From GMQP-bins7 sp963776565 (GTDB lineage: Bacteria; Actinomycetota; Thermoleophilia; Gaiellales; Gaiellaceae), in assembly GCA_963776565.1 (NCBI GenBank), contig CAVZNF010000006.1, positions 1 through 64,000 on the forward strand: 64,000 bases of DNA. The letters run 5' to 3'. Positions 1 to 9,038 of this stretch are shown here, one piece after another. The notes under the pieces were generated by a model that was not told the origin of the DNA, ran no database searches, and saw only the letters and a list, made by a program, of their open reading frames with translations. Numbering within the stretch: the stretch's first letter is position 1; every line of letters begins with the position of its first letter. A program made the position numbers and the translations under genes.

Positions 1-367
1 CGACATCCGCTTCTGTGAAGGGTTGTGGATGCCGGCCTTACGGCGACGACGGGTTGGCAGCTCGGCCGGCGTCCGCAAGCCTCCAGGGAAGGAAACCGCG
101 GGACGCCGCACGAGCGTGTCGTGGTGAGCGCGTGCTATGGGGATTTGAGCGGCGCGGCGGACCGGCGGGGGTCGGTGTGATTGGCGATCGGGCGACGCGG
201 CGCTCGCCAGACGGCGAGCGCCGGTGCGATGTGCGGGTCCGATAGGGGCGCGCAGGCGGGCGATCGGCGTCTTGACGGGCGGGCGGGCGGACGCGGGCGA
301 GCCGGATTGTTACCGGTCGATGACCGGTGCTTCGAGCGGGCATTTGTCGCTGGTTCGAACGCGGCGG
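1..367. other. Left edge, no gene recognised
   Basis: No convincing gene is seen here. The short open frames on both strands are Arg/Pro/Ala-rich, as expected from random high-GC DNA. This stretch lies beyond the 3' end of the minus-strand IS91-type transposase, so it may include that element's 3' terminal region, but I cannot fix the end. The one clear structure is the hairpin at 201-220. Confidence 0.5.
201..220. repeat. Perfect 8-bp hairpin downstream of the transposase
   Basis: CGCTCGCC (201-208) and GGCGAGCG (213-220) form a perfect inverted repeat around the loop AGAC. It lies about 150 bases past the transposase stop. IS91-family elements carry a subterminal hairpin at the replication-origin end, which is 3' of the transposase, so this is a candidate for that end. 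Short GC hairpins are common in such DNA, so the assignment is weak. Confidence 0.3.
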
Positions 368-1597
368 TCATGACGTGTCGATCCGGATGGCAAAGATCGG
401 CGGCGGCCGGCGGTGCGACGTGGTTCCGGCGGCGAAGGTTTCGATGACGATCATCCGGCTGCCGCAGCAGGGACAGCGGTAACCGGGTGTCGCCGCCGTG
501 TCGCTCGCGTCGGCCTCGTCGACGGCGCGGCTTTCGGTCTCTGAAACCGGGGGCTTTGCCGCGTTGAGCAGCCGGCGCGCCCGGGCGATCATGTCCCGGC
601 GCTGGCCGTTAGCGAAGAGGCCGTAGTGGCGGATGCGGTGGAAGCCGGCGGGCAGCACGTGCAAGAGGAAGCGGCGGATGAACTCGGAGGGTGCCAGGGT
701 CATCGTCTTGTGGCGGGCGCGACCATCCGCGCGGTAGTCCGTCCAGCGGAAGGTAACGCCTTCGTCGTAGATGGCGATCAGGCGGCTGTTCGAGATGGCG
801 ACGCGGTGGGTGTAGCGGGAGAGGTAGGCCAGCACCGCCGCGGGCCCGGCGAACGGGCGCTTGCTGTAGACGAACCACTTCGTCTTTTTCAGAGGTGCGA
901 GGGCGTCGGCAAAGGCGTGACCGCCGGTCAGCGAAGCCTGCGCCCCGAAGAAGACGAGCCGGCCCTGCGCGTGGGCGGTAGCGAGCTTTTCCAGGATCAG
1001 CCGGCGGAACAGCCGCGAGAGCACGCGGACGGGCAGGAAGAAGCCAGGCCGGCACGGTATCCACTGGCTTCCGTCTGGCGTGATCCCGCCGCCCGGGACG
1101 ATCACGTGCAGGTGCGGATGGTGGGTGAGCGACGAGCCCCAGGTGTGCAGCACGGCGGTCATTCCGATCTGCGCGCCGAGATGCTGGGGATCGGCGGCGA
1201 TGGTCAGCAACGTCTCGGATGTTGCCCGGAACAGGAGGTCGTAGACCACCGTCTTGTTCTGCCAGGCGATGTCTGCGATCGCTGCCGGCAGGGTGAAGAC
1301 GAGATGATAGTATGGCACCGGCAGCAGCTCCGCCTCCCGCGCCGCCAGCCACGCCCTCGCCGCCGCGGCTTGGCACTTCGGGCAATGCCGGTTGCGACAG
1401 CTGTTGTAGGCGATCTGCGTGTGCTCGCACTTCTCGCAGACGGCGACGTGGCCGCCGAGTGCCGCCGTGCGACAGCGCTCGATCGCGCTCATCACCTTCA
1501 GCTGGTCGAGGCTCAGATGGCCGGCGTTGGCGTTACGCCAGGCGGCACCAAAGTCGCGGAAGATGTCCGCGACCTCGAGCGCCGGACGTGGCACCAC
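368..1597 (-). CDS. IS91-family (HUH, single-Tyr) transposase
   Basis: A 409-residue protein of IS91/IS801 type that would drive rolling-circle transposition by nicking single-stranded DNA. The N-terminal zinc-binding region has CEKCEHT and CRNRHCPKC (about residues 55-75). The HUH metal-binding motif is seen as HHPHLHV (about 158-164). The probable catalytic tyrosine lies in LSRYTHRVAISNSR (about 259-272). A second Cys cluster, CPCCGSRM, follows near the C-terminus. Length is about right for the family (around 400). The ATG at 1597 starts 10 bases past the recombinase stop, suggesting co-transcription. The last 20 or so residues (His/Arg/Pro-rich) may be read-through after a lost stop. The protein looks proteobacterial in flavour, so it could be acquired or a chimaeric join. 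Confidence 0.85.
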   Translation of the reverse strand: MVPRPALEVADIFRDFGAAWRNANAGHLSLDQLKVMSAIERCRTAALGGHVAVCEKCEHTQIAYNSCRNRHCPKCQAAAARAWLAAREAELLPVPYYHLVFTLPAAIADIAWQNKTVVYDLLFRATSETLLTIAADPQHLGAQIGMTAVLHTWGSSLTHHPHLHVIVPGGGITPDGSQWIPCRPGFFLPVRVLSRLFRRLILEKLATAHAQGRLVFFGAQASLTGGHAFADALAPLKKTKWFVYSKRPFAGPAAVLAYLSRYTHRVAISNSRLIAIYDEGVTFRWTDYRADGRARHKTMTLAPSEFIRRFLLHVLPAGFHRIRHYGLFANGQRRDMIARARRLLNAAKPPVSETESRAVDEADASDTAATPGYRCPCCGSRMIVIETFAAGTTSHRRPPPIFAIRIDTS

Positions 1598-1606
1598 CGT
1601 CGACCG

Positions 1607-2152
1607 CTATGCCGGCGGTTCGGGCCTCCTCGTGATCAGCGGCGTCAGCCGGTCGAGCGGGCTCATCACCTTGCGGATGGTGTTGGTTGCCACCTGGGCG
1701 TAGAGCGCCGTCGTCTCCAACTTGGTATGGCCGAGCAGCACTTGAATGACGCGGACGTCAATGTTCGGGGGGCGGCTTCACCCGCTTTTTGATCCCGGCC
1801 ATGGTTGCGGCGGCATGAAAGGCGCGGTTGAGCTGCCGCGTCGTCACCGGCAGCAGCGGATCCCGGCCGGGAAACAGCCACACCGGCGGCCGGACAATGC
1901 GATACCAGTCGCGGAGCAGCTCCAGCAGCCGCTCCGACAGCATTGCGAAGCGGTCCTTGCGGCCCTTCCCCTGCTCGATCCGGAGCAGCATCCGCCTGGA
2001 GTTGACGTCCGCCACCTTGAGGTTGGCGACCTCGGCAATCCGCAGGCCGGCGCCGTAGGCGGCCGAGAGCGCGGCCTTGTACTTCAGCCCCGGCGCCACC
2101 TCCAGCAGGCGTGCAACCTCCTCGGGGCTGAGCACCACCGGGATTTCCGCGG
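1607..2152 (-). pseudogene. Truncated tyrosine recombinase with HxxR box deleted
   Basis: Remnant of a phage-type integrase of the kind paired with IS91 elements. The first part reads VLSPEEVARLLEVAPG and AAYGAGLRIAEVANLK (catalytic Arg in GLRIAE), then ends at PPPEH (about 1758). The next frame resumes with NIDVRVIQVLLGHTKLE and TALYAQVATNTIRKV, which includes the catalytic Tyr, to a stop at 1607. The segment that should join them (family pattern SPHTLRHSFATHLLE) is absent, so the HxxR catalytic box is missing, with a frame change. The N-terminal SAM-like DNA-binding domain is also missing and is replaced by a transposase-like tail. It is almost certainly inactive. Confidence 0.75.
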
Positions 2153-2249
2153 CTCGCGAACGAACACCAGGCCGCGGGCGAGCTCGGGCCGGTCAAGGGT
2201 GACGAAGGTTTCGACGACGACGACCGCCTGGCCGCAGCAGGGGAGCGAG
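2150..2249 (-). pseudogene. Tail of a second IS91-type transposase
   Basis: In one minus frame this stretch reads LPCCGQAVVVVETF followed by VTLDRPELARG. It mirrors CPCCGSRMIVIETF at the end of the intact transposase (about 425-480 on the same strand). It is fused directly to the start of the recombinase remnant, where the recombinase N-terminal domain should be. I read it as the 3' end of another transposase copy brought in by insertion or recombination. The short match makes this moderate evidence only. Confidence 0.5.
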
Positions 2250-2292
2250 CGTGGGAGCTCTGCATGGCGCGATCGAGTCTAGGCTGGGATGC

Positions 2293-3406
2293 GTGGAGGC
2301 CGGGCAGGCGATCCGGGGCGCTCGCGTCGCGATCGTGCACGACTACCTGACCCAGACGGGGTGGCGCGGAGCGCGTCGTGCTCGCTCTCTGCCGTGCGTT
2401 TCCCGACGCACCCGTCTACACGTCGCTCTACGAGCCGGCGACGACCTTCCCGGAGTTCCGCGACCGAGACGTGCGCCCGCTCTGGCTCGACCGGGCCAGC
2501 GCTGCTGCGGGAGCGTCACCGGCTGGCGCTCCCGCTCCTGCCGCTCGCGTTCTCCACGCTCGCGAGTGGACGCCGACGTCGTCGTCTGCAGCTCGAGCGG
2601 CTGGGCGCACGGCATCCGCACGGACGGGCGCAAGATCGTCTACTGCCACTCGCCGGCGAAGTGGCTCTACCGCCGGGACGACTACCTCGGCGACCGCCCG
2701 TCGGTCGGCGGCTCGAAGCTGGGCCTTCGCCTGCTCGATCCGTACCTGCGAGCGCTTCGACCGGCGCGCGGCGACGAGCGCCGACACCTACATCGCGAAC
2801 TCGACGTTCGTCAGAGAGCAGATCAGGGCGGTCTACGGGATCGATGCCGAGGTGCTGCACCCGCCGTCGAGCCTCGACCCGGACGGGCCGGTCGAGGCCG
2901 TTCCCGACATCGAGCCAGGGTTCCTGCTCACCGTCGCCCGCCTGCTCCCCTACAAGCACGTGGCCGAGACCGTCGATGCCTTCCGCCTGCTGCCCGGAGC
3001 AGCGCCTCGTCGTCGTCGGCGAGGGGCCCGGGCGCGCAGCGCTGGAAGCGTCGCTGCCGGGCAACGTCCGCCTGCTCGGCGAGGTATCCGATGCACGTCT
3101 GCGGTGGCTCTACGCAAGCTGCGCCGGGCTCGTGGCGGCGTCGCGCGAGGATTTCGGCCTCACTCCCGTCGAGGCCGCCGCCTTCGGCAAGCCGGTCGCC
3201 GCCCTCCGCTGGGGCGGCTACCTCGACACGGTCGTGCCGGACGTGACAGGTGTCTTCTTCGAGCGGCCGGACGCCTGGCGAGATCGCGGAAGGCGTGCAG
3301 CGAGCTCCTCGGGCGCGAGTGGGACGCGAAGAGGCGATCCGGGCGCATGCGGCGACGTTCTCCGAGGAACGCTTCGCCGAGCGGCTCGAGACAGCTCGTC
3401 TCGTAG
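2293..3406 (+). CDS. Glycosyltransferase family 4 (frameshifted)
   Basis: Pieced together across three frames, this reads as a roughly 370-residue GT-B glycosyltransferase that would move a sugar from a nucleotide donor during polysaccharide or glycolipid assembly. Landmarks are the N-terminal ARVAIVHDYLTQ, KIVYCHSPAKWLYRRDDYL (typical of mannosyltransferase-like GT4 enzymes), GFLLTVARLLPYKHV, LVVVGEGPGRAALE and the donor-site signature SREDFGLTPVEAAAFGKP. At least three single-base breaks occur (near 2360, 2750 and 2995). The GTG at 2293 is the likely start. The acceptor is unknown. The O-antigen ligase gene at 14-16 kb fits a polysaccharide locus split by the RiPP island, but that is inference. 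Confidence 0.75.
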
Positions 3407-3443
3407 CCGATCACACCCGTGGCCGCTCCGAGTACCCTCTGAC

Positions 3444-4449
3444 GTGGGGAGCGAGGGTAATGCGGGGCACGGCGTCGCGCCCGACGTCCGTGCGCGGGCG
3501 GAGGAGATCGTGGGCGAGCCGCTCCTCGTCGCGGCGGCGTCTCTCGTCATCGAGCGCGCGTCGGCGGATGCCGTCGCGACGTTGAGGGACGCTGGGATTC
3601 GCGCGATTCTCCTCAAGGGCCCGCTCAGCAGGAATGGCTCGCGCCGCGGCGCCTCCGCGCGCGTCGGTCGACGTCGACCTGCTCGTCGATCCCGCCCAGG
3701 CCGATGCGGCCGGGCACGCAGTTCTTCGATCTCGGCTACCGCCTCGTGCCGGAGGTGACACCGGGTGTGGGCCACCATGCCGTCCGTCTGGACGGCGCCC
3801 GGGCGCGTGCCCGTCGAGGTGCACGACAGGTTGTGGGGCGCGGAGGGCGACGAGTGGGAGGTTCTCGCACGCGAGACCGAAGCCGTGATGCTCGCCGGCG
3901 AGACGGTCGAGGTGCCGAACGAGGCTGCGCGATGCCTCGTCGTCGCGCTTCACGCCGCCCATCACGGCGTCGGCAAGGATGCGACGCTCTACGACCTCGA
4001 GCGGGCCATCGCGGTCGCCGACCGGTACGTCATGGGAACACGCGGCCGAGCTCGCGCGCGAGGTCGGCGCGGAAGGCTGCCTTCGCCGCCGGGCTCGGCC
4101 TCGTTCCCTCTGGCGAGAGGCTCCGCGCCGACCTCGGACTCGGCGAGCCCGGCCTGACCGACGGCGTGGCGCTCGACATCGCCACTCCGAGCGCCGGCGC
4201 GGCCGGCTACTACTGGCTCTCTCGGCAGCATGGTCTGCGTGCACGCGCGCGCTTCGTGCTGCGGAAGCTCGTCCCGCCGGCCGACTTCATGCGCTTCAAG
4301 CACCCCTATGCCCGCCGCGGGAGGGGCCACTCTTGCTCGTCTATCTCTACCGGCCGTTCTGGCTCGCCCGCTGGGCGATTCCCGGACTTCTCGAATGGCG
4401 CCGGATTCGCTCGGCGGCGAGAGCCGGCGACCGGCCACCGTCCTCCTAG
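3444..4449 (+). CDS. Nucleotidyltransferase-like protein (frameshifted)
   Basis: Reconstructed over several frames: AGIRAILLKGPL, then RASVDVDLLVDPAQADAAG (the Gx..DxD pattern of a nucleotidyltransferase fold), VPVEVHDRLWG, AARCLVVALHAAHHGV, and a basic C-terminal part ending LVYLYRPFWLARWAIPG and a Ser-rich tail. This matches the family of uncharacterised nucleotidyltransferases (PF14907 type) often found with glycosyltransferase and polysaccharide genes. The GTG at 3444 is a likely start. It stops at 4449, sharing the palindrome CTAG with the convergent ABC permease stop. The substrate cannot be told from sequence. At least three frame breaks. Confidence 0.65.
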
Positions 4450-5230
4450 TACTCGGCGATCGAGCCCGCTCGTCGGGCCCAAGCACCAGCCTTGCTGAAC
4501 AGGAACACGGAGAGCGGCCAGAGAACGACGGCGAAGAGGACGAGAACGAGCACGTCGGTTTCCCAACCGGAGCCTTCGAACAGAGCTTGGCGCGCGCCGT
4601 CGAACGCGTAGCGCAGGGGGATCAACGCGGACAGTGCTTGGAGCCGAGCAGGCAGGACCGAGACGGGGAACACCATCCCTCCGAGCACGCTCATCAGGAA
4701 GACGAGGCCTCGCCGGAGATGATGTGCCCACGCTTCATCACCAGCACGGCGGCACCCGCGAGGATCCCGATGCGGCGCGATCGCCGCTCCGGTCGAGACG
4801 AAGACCAGCACAAGCCCGATCCAGCTCGTGTTCCCCACGTCCAGATTCATCAGCGCGGCGGCGACCACGAGGTAGAACGCCGCGCGCGCCGAGGCGAACA
4901 GCGAAGGGGAAGCCGACGATTCCGACGCAAAGCTCGAGCGAGGTGACAGGAGTCGTGCTGATCGCCTCCAGCGTTCCCGTGACCTGCTCGTCCCGGATCC
5001 GGTAGCCGACGCTCGAGCTCGTCGCCTCGAGGACTGCGCCCAGATCAATCCGACAGCGGCGAACGCGAAGTACGTTGGTGCGCCCCCGAGATCGCTCGTC
5101 GAAGCGCCGGCCGAAGGTCTTCGAGACGAAGTAGTAGAGCCCGAGGTCGATGACTCCGTAGAAGGCGTCCAGCAGGAAGGGGAGCCGGTAGGAAGTGAGT
5201 GATCGACGGTCACGGCGGATCAGCGGCTCC
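4446..5230 (-). CDS. ABC-2 type transporter permease (frameshifted)
   Basis: Membrane subunit of an ABC exporter. The reconstruction begins LLDAFYGVIDLGLYYFVSKT (typical first part of an ABC-2 permease), continues PTYFAFAAVGLI, FYLVVAAALMNLDVG and SWIGLVLVFVSTGA, then LVFLMSVLGGMVFPVSVLP with LIPLRYAFDGARQALFEG, and ends in a membrane segment around VLVLVLFAVVLWPLSVF. About six membrane segments fit the family. Several single-base breaks lie in the N-terminal half, so the start (around 5230) is approximate. It follows directly after the ATPase gene; together they form one exporter. The cargo is unknown: carbohydrate, lipid or peptide are all possible. Confidence 0.7.
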
Positions 5231-5238
5231 GATGGCCG

Positions 5239-5951
5239 TCAAGCTCGACAGTCATCGAGAGGTCCAGGCGCCGCTGGCAGCGGGCGCACGTCGTCTTCTC
5301 GATGGGTCGCGATCACCAGGGCAACCTGCGGACGGGCGTTGACGGCCTGCCACAGACGCTCGGTCGCCTGCGGTGTCCAGTGACCGCGTCGGCTCGTCGA
5401 GGAGAGGAGGACGGGATCGCCGACCAGCGCCCGCGCGAAGGCGAGCTGCTGAAGCTGGCCGGTGGAGCAGCGGTCCGTGCGCTGCGACAGGAGCGCCGTC
5501 AGCTCGAGCTCGTCGGCTAGCTCGTGCGACCTTCGCGGGCGGCTGCTCTCTTGCGGTCGATCCCGCTGCACGACGGCCGCAAAGAGGAGAAGGTTCTCGC
5601 GGCCGGAGAGGCGCAGGTAAAAGGACCGCTCCTGGGACAGGGAGACGCCGATGAGGCGCCGCGCCTCCCGCGAGCCGGCAGCGGTGTCCGAAGACGCTGA
5701 TCCGACCAGCAGTCGGCGTGACGGTGCCTGCGATGCAGCGGAGAATTGTCGTCTTGCCCGGATCCGTTCGGCCCGCAGAGCGCGAGCCGTTCTCCGCGCG
5801 CGAGTGACACGTCGAGATCACGTACGACCTCCCGTGGACCGAAGCTCCGTCCGAGGCCTTCGATCAGGAGCGCAGGGGCCTCCTTGGGGGAAACGGCTCC
5901 AGGGACCTCGGCCCCGCCGATGGTCACTGACGCATGGCCGGCGCGATTCAC
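5239..5951 (-). CDS. ABC transporter ATP-binding protein (frameshifted)
   Basis: The ATPase partner of the downstream permease. From ATG at 5951 it reads LLIEGLGRSFGPREVVRDLD, Walker A as LCGPNGSG followed in the next frame by KTTILRCIAGTVTPTAG, a Q-loop region, the signature CSTGQLQQLAFARALVGDP, Walker B with DEPTRSLD, and the H-loop VIATHRED. The signature is CSTGQ rather than LSGGQ, a tolerated but less common form. Three or more single-base breaks. It may serve the RiPP island that begins 700 bases away, but no sequence feature links them. Confidence 0.72.
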
Positions 5952-6073
5952 TTCTCTTACCTACCCCAGCGGCCCGGCCGCTGCAAGCCGCCTTCGGCCT
6001 TCGCTACGTAGGTCCACTTCACTCCAGGCTGACGAGTATCCGAAGAGCACTTCAGGGGATACTCAGAAGGGGA

Positions 6074-6620
6074 TGAGCGGGAAACTCGAGGGGCTGGGCA
6101 CGTGTGCGTCCGATGCGGCGGGCGAACGCGTGATGCCGACGCGATCCACTCGCCCATCCGGAGCGCTTGATTCGGACCGTGTACGCGTACGTCGCGTATC
6201 GGGTCGGCCCCGGGCCGGATGCGGAGGACATCACGAGCGAGGTCTTCGAGCGCGCTCTCCGCTATCGGGCGAGCTACGACCCGAAGCGCGGCGAGCCCGA
6301 TCGCGTGGCTGATCGGCATCGCCCGCCGGTGCGTGAACGGGCCGTCTCGAATCCGCACCGCGCGTCGAATCCGTTGGAGGAGACGCACGCACCAGGCGAC
6401 ATCGCGGACGAGGCGGCCGTCGTCTCTCGATCGCTGCGGCGGTCGCGGAGCTCGGCGAGCGCGACCGAGAGCTCATCGCGCTCCGCTACGGCGCGGACCT
6501 CACTGGGCGTCAGATCGGAGGGATCCTCGACATGTCTGCGGGAGCCGTCGACGTGGCGGTGCACCGGGCCGTCGAGCGTTGCGACAGGTGCTCGACAGCC
6601 AGACGGGCCAGAGCGCAGTA
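6074..6620 (+). CDS. ECF sigma-70 family RNA polymerase sigma factor (frameshifted)
   Basis: Region 2 is seen as YVAYRVGPGPDAEDITSEVF and ALRYRASYDPKRGEP (the DAEDxTxxVF pattern of ECF sigma factors). It is followed in another frame by IAWLIGIARRCVN, and region 4 by ELGERDRELIALRYGADLTG, RQIGGILDMSAGAVDVAVHR and AVERLRQVLDS. Sigma factors of this class redirect RNA polymerase to specific promoters. The start lies somewhere in 6064-6170 and the end near 6620; both are blurred by frame breaks. A C-terminal fragment with nearly the same region 4 sits at 13.1-13.2 kb, on the far side of the RiPP island. Confidence 0.7.
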
Positions 6621-6653
6621 GTCTCCGCGTTCCGAGCTTGCAGGTGCGATCGG

Positions 6654-7052
6654 CTAGGGATGCGGGAGCTGTCGACCGTCTGGTCGCAGAGCCGTCGGAG
6701 CGAACGCCACGACCGGCACGAACGATTCCAAGGCTACGCTCGACTCATACAGCGGCGAGCCGTCGACGAGCACCCAGGCATGACCGATGACGTCGCGTTC
6801 GTTCTCTGCGGACACCGATGACCAGCTGCGGATCGGCGCTTGCGCTCGAGAGGTAGCGGTATGCGAGAAGGCTCCGCTCCAGGCACGAGCCCGGCCGTCG
6901 CTAGCCGGTAGATGCGTCCGGCACTCGCACGATACGGCGTTCGTCCTCGTCCGAGCGCCGGCTGCGCGTGGATCTCTGGACATGAGCCGGACGAGGGTGG
7001 GGAGCGGAACGAGATGTTTGAGCGCGGGCAGGACCAGCGACCACGCGCCCAT
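6654..7052 (-). CDS. Lasso-type B2 transglutaminase-like leader protease (frameshifted)
   Basis: The protein begins MGAWSLVLPALKHLVPLPT. The next segment, in another frame, contains the probable catalytic Cys in CLERSLLAYRYLSS followed by DPQLVIGV. It returns to the first frame with ENERDVIGHAWVLVDGSPLY (His and Asp of the Cys-His-Asp triad) and ESFVPVVAF. This is the pattern of the PF13471 transglutaminase-like B2 proteins that remove the leader peptide in lasso-peptide biosynthesis. It starts 34 bases after the PqqD-type gene on the same strand, the usual B1-B2 order. Length (about 130-140 residues) fits the family. The Cys-containing piece needs two compensating indels to be in frame. Confidence 0.72.
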   Translation of the reverse strand: MGAWSLVLPALKHLVPLPTLVRLMSRDPRAAGARTRTNAVSCECRTHLPASDGRARAWSGAFSHTATSRAQAPIRSWSSVSAENERDVIGHAWVLVDGSPLYESSVALESFVPVVAFAPTALRPDGRQLPHP

Positions 7053-7085
7053 GCGGATGCAGGAGCGAGGCAGTCGTGACGCCCG

Positions 7086-7429
7086 CTATGCGCGGCGCTC
7101 CGTACGCGCCGTCCGATCGCAGAGAGTGTCTGCGTGCGCGGAACGTCGGTGGCAGCGGTCTGCAGATCGCGCCTCGTGAACGAAGCCTTCGGCGGCGAGC
7201 GACGCGGCCAGCGTCTCGAGTTCGCGGTCGAGCGCCTCGGTTGCACGTCGAACTCTCCGAGGAGCACGCTCCGAACCGCGACCAATCGTGGCCGGTCTGC
7301 AGGAGCTCCCAGGCGCGCGCGCCAGTCCGATTAAGCGAGAAAATCCTGTTCGTGCGCAGGTTGATCAGGACGACCTCGTCGTCGAGGCGTCGGGAGACGA
7401 AGTCCGCATCGGGCTGCAGCGTGCGTCAT
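7086..7429 (-). CDS. PqqD-family (RRE) B1 protein, copy 2 (frameshifted)
   Basis: Reconstructed as a protein of about 110 residues: LQPDADFVSRRLDDEVVLIN, LRTNRIFSLNRTGARAWELL, QTGHDW, then SVLLGEFDVQPEALDRELET-like sequence across a break, and a tail EGFVHEARSADRC. This is the PqqD fold that binds RiPP leader peptides (RiPP recognition element). The likely ATG is near 7429, with an indel within the first codons, and the stop is at 7086. It lies directly upstream of the B2 protease. It is paralogous to the PqqD at 11.15-11.41 kb (shared NxTGARAWELL), so the island carries two B1 proteins for one recognised precursor. Confidence 0.68.
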
Positions 7430-7473
7430 CGGCCGATGTCGCCCACGCGCTGACGATAGCTTACGGACGCACG

Positions 7474-8071
7474 ATGCCGAACGCCGACTTCTTCGCCGCT
7501 CTAGGCTTCTTCGTCCGCCGAGGATTCCTCGATCCGGAGACGTCCGCTATGCTTCGCGCGGCAGTGAGGGAGGCGCCCGCGAGCCCGGCGACAGTCCAGA
7601 CCGAAGAGCTGCTATGAAGTCGACCGCTCGACACGAAGTACCGATTGGGCGGAGGTCGCGCCCGAAGCAGTCGAGCTGGTGAAGGGCGACTGAGGCCGTC
7701 ATGCCCGAGTTCGCGAAGCACTACGGAGTGCAGCTGACCGGGATCCAGCCGCTTCAGTTCCTCGTCTACCGAGAGGGCGACTTCTTCGAGCGCCATCGCG
7801 ACCGTGGCGAGAGGAGGGCTCAGCTTCTCGCGTGCTCGCCGGAGTGGCGGCGGTCATCTTCCTGAACGCCGAAGGTGACCCGGCGGCCGATGCTTTCACG
7901 GGCGGGCGCGCTCACGCTCTACGGGCTCTTCGACCAGCCCGACGCCGAGACGCTCGGCTTCCCGATCGAAGCCGAGGAAGGATTGCTCGTCACGTTCCCG
8001 GCGGATGTCGTGCACGAGGTCCGCCCGTCGAAGCCGGCGAGCGATACACCGTCGTCACCTGGTTCGAGTGA
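7474..8071 (+). CDS. 2OG-Fe(II) oxygenase A, prolyl-hydroxylase-like (frameshifted)
   Basis: Begins MPNADFFAALGFFVRRGFLD (ATG 7474) and continues across breaks through WAEVAPEAVELV and MPEFAKHYGVQLTGIQPLQF. The iron-binding HxD lies in YREGDFFERHRDRG, then VFLNAEGDP and ALTLYGLF, with the distal His in LVTFPADVVHEVRP (2OG-binding Arg nearby) and the end YTVVTWFE. This is the double-stranded beta-helix of prolyl 4-hydroxylase-type dioxygenases, which hydroxylate peptidyl residues using 2-oxoglutarate, oxygen and Fe(II). It diverges from the B1/B2 pair by about 45 bases and converges on the kinase gene 12 bases away. A role in modifying the RiPP is inference from position. Confidence 0.7.
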
Positions 8072-8083
8072 CGACCCGCGCGG

Positions 8084-8966
8084 TCACCAGCGGTTGCGCG
8101 CTGCCTCTGGCGTGAGGCAGCTACCCTGGCAGCCGTAGGACTGCGCTCGAGCAACGTCGAGCGACCGGCCAAGCTGTCCAGCCCGGGCGGCAGTGAAACG
8201 CGGAAGACCGGCACGGCGGCGACGAGGTCGAGGAACTGTGTCGACATCCGTCGCCGCGCCGCAATGTCATCGAGCGAGAAGAAGAACGAGTGGTAAAGAA
8301 CTGCCGGGAGCGCCTCGGGCCCGGCGACTCGAGCCATCGTCGCGTCGTGACCCTCGCTCGAGCAACGAGACCGACGCGATCTCACGTGGGCCGACCATCC
8401 TGATGGCGAAGTACCTCCGTCTTTCGCTCGCGTGCCTGCTCCGCATGGCCGGGCACCCCGAAGAAGTCGGCAACCTCATCTCGGAGCCGAAGGGCGAATG
8501 GCAGACGGAATCGCGGTGACTCGCCCTGCCGTCCGCGCCGAAGGCGACTGCGTCGTCGGCCCAGACCTCGAAATCCTCGGCGACTCAGGGCGAAGGCGAT
8601 CGTGGATTTCCCCGAGCGCGACGCGCCGCAGAAGACGTGGACACCTGTGGCGTCCGCTGACCGCACTTGCGTGAAGCACCTCGAAACCCGCGGCCTGGAG
8701 AGCCATCGGCAACGCAATGCGGTAGAACGCCTCCGTGATCGTGTCGTCGGGCACTCCCGGCTCGGGAAAAGCCTCGACGTACCTGCTCTCAGTCAGAGAA
8801 TCGGTAACATGCAAGCCCCGGGAGGTACAGCCGTCCCCTGCCACTCGTCCGCGCGGGTGTACGCGCAGACGCGTCCATCGTGATCCAGGTGCCGCTCCCA
8901 GCCCGGATCGCCTGGGGGAACTGGGCAAGCCGGAGGACGTGCCTGAACGATCCTCAACCGAGGCAC
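8084..8966 (-). CDS. HPr-kinase-like protein of the RiPP island (frameshifted)
   Basis: Pieces in order: WERHLDHDGRVCAYTRADEW, GRLYLPGLACYRF, SRYVEAFPEPGVPDDTITEA, FYRIALPMALQAAGFEVLHA, the P-loop GVHVFCGASRSGKSTIAFAL, PFALRLRDEVADFFGV, then LPAVLYHSFFFSLDDIAARR and VFRVSLPPGLDSLAG to a TGA at 8084. This is the HprK/PEPCK-like P-loop kinase fold. Homologues in lasso-peptide clusters phosphorylate the precursor, typically at a C-terminal Ser. It lies just downstream of the precursor on the same strand. The GTG at 8964-8966 is a plausible start. About five frame breaks. The putative precursor ends in Ser-Gly, so a Ser target exists but not as the last residue. Confidence 0.65.
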
Positions 8967-9038
8967 CACGCGATGATGGCAAGCCTGCCTGCGTTCGGGA
9001 TGTAATCGCTGCCCGTGGCGCTCGAGACCGGTCGCCGG

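Larger units (their letters stand above)
201..2249 (-). mobile_element. IS91-family element with decayed recombinase
   Basis: The block combines a near-intact IS91-type HUH transposase (368-1597), a truncated tyrosine recombinase immediately upstream on the same strand (1607-2152), and the tail of a second transposase (about 2150-2249). A recombinase gene just upstream of the transposase is a recurrent layout in some IS91-like elements. Element ends are not determined; the limits given run from the candidate origin hairpin to the last transposase-like codon. This is probably a nested or recombined pair of copies rather than one functional unit. Confidence 0.55.

Noticed and set aside
626..1792. 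Long plus-strand open frame opposite the transposase
   Set aside because: It is antisense to a clear IS91 transposase, Arg/Ala/Gly-rich and without any family motif.
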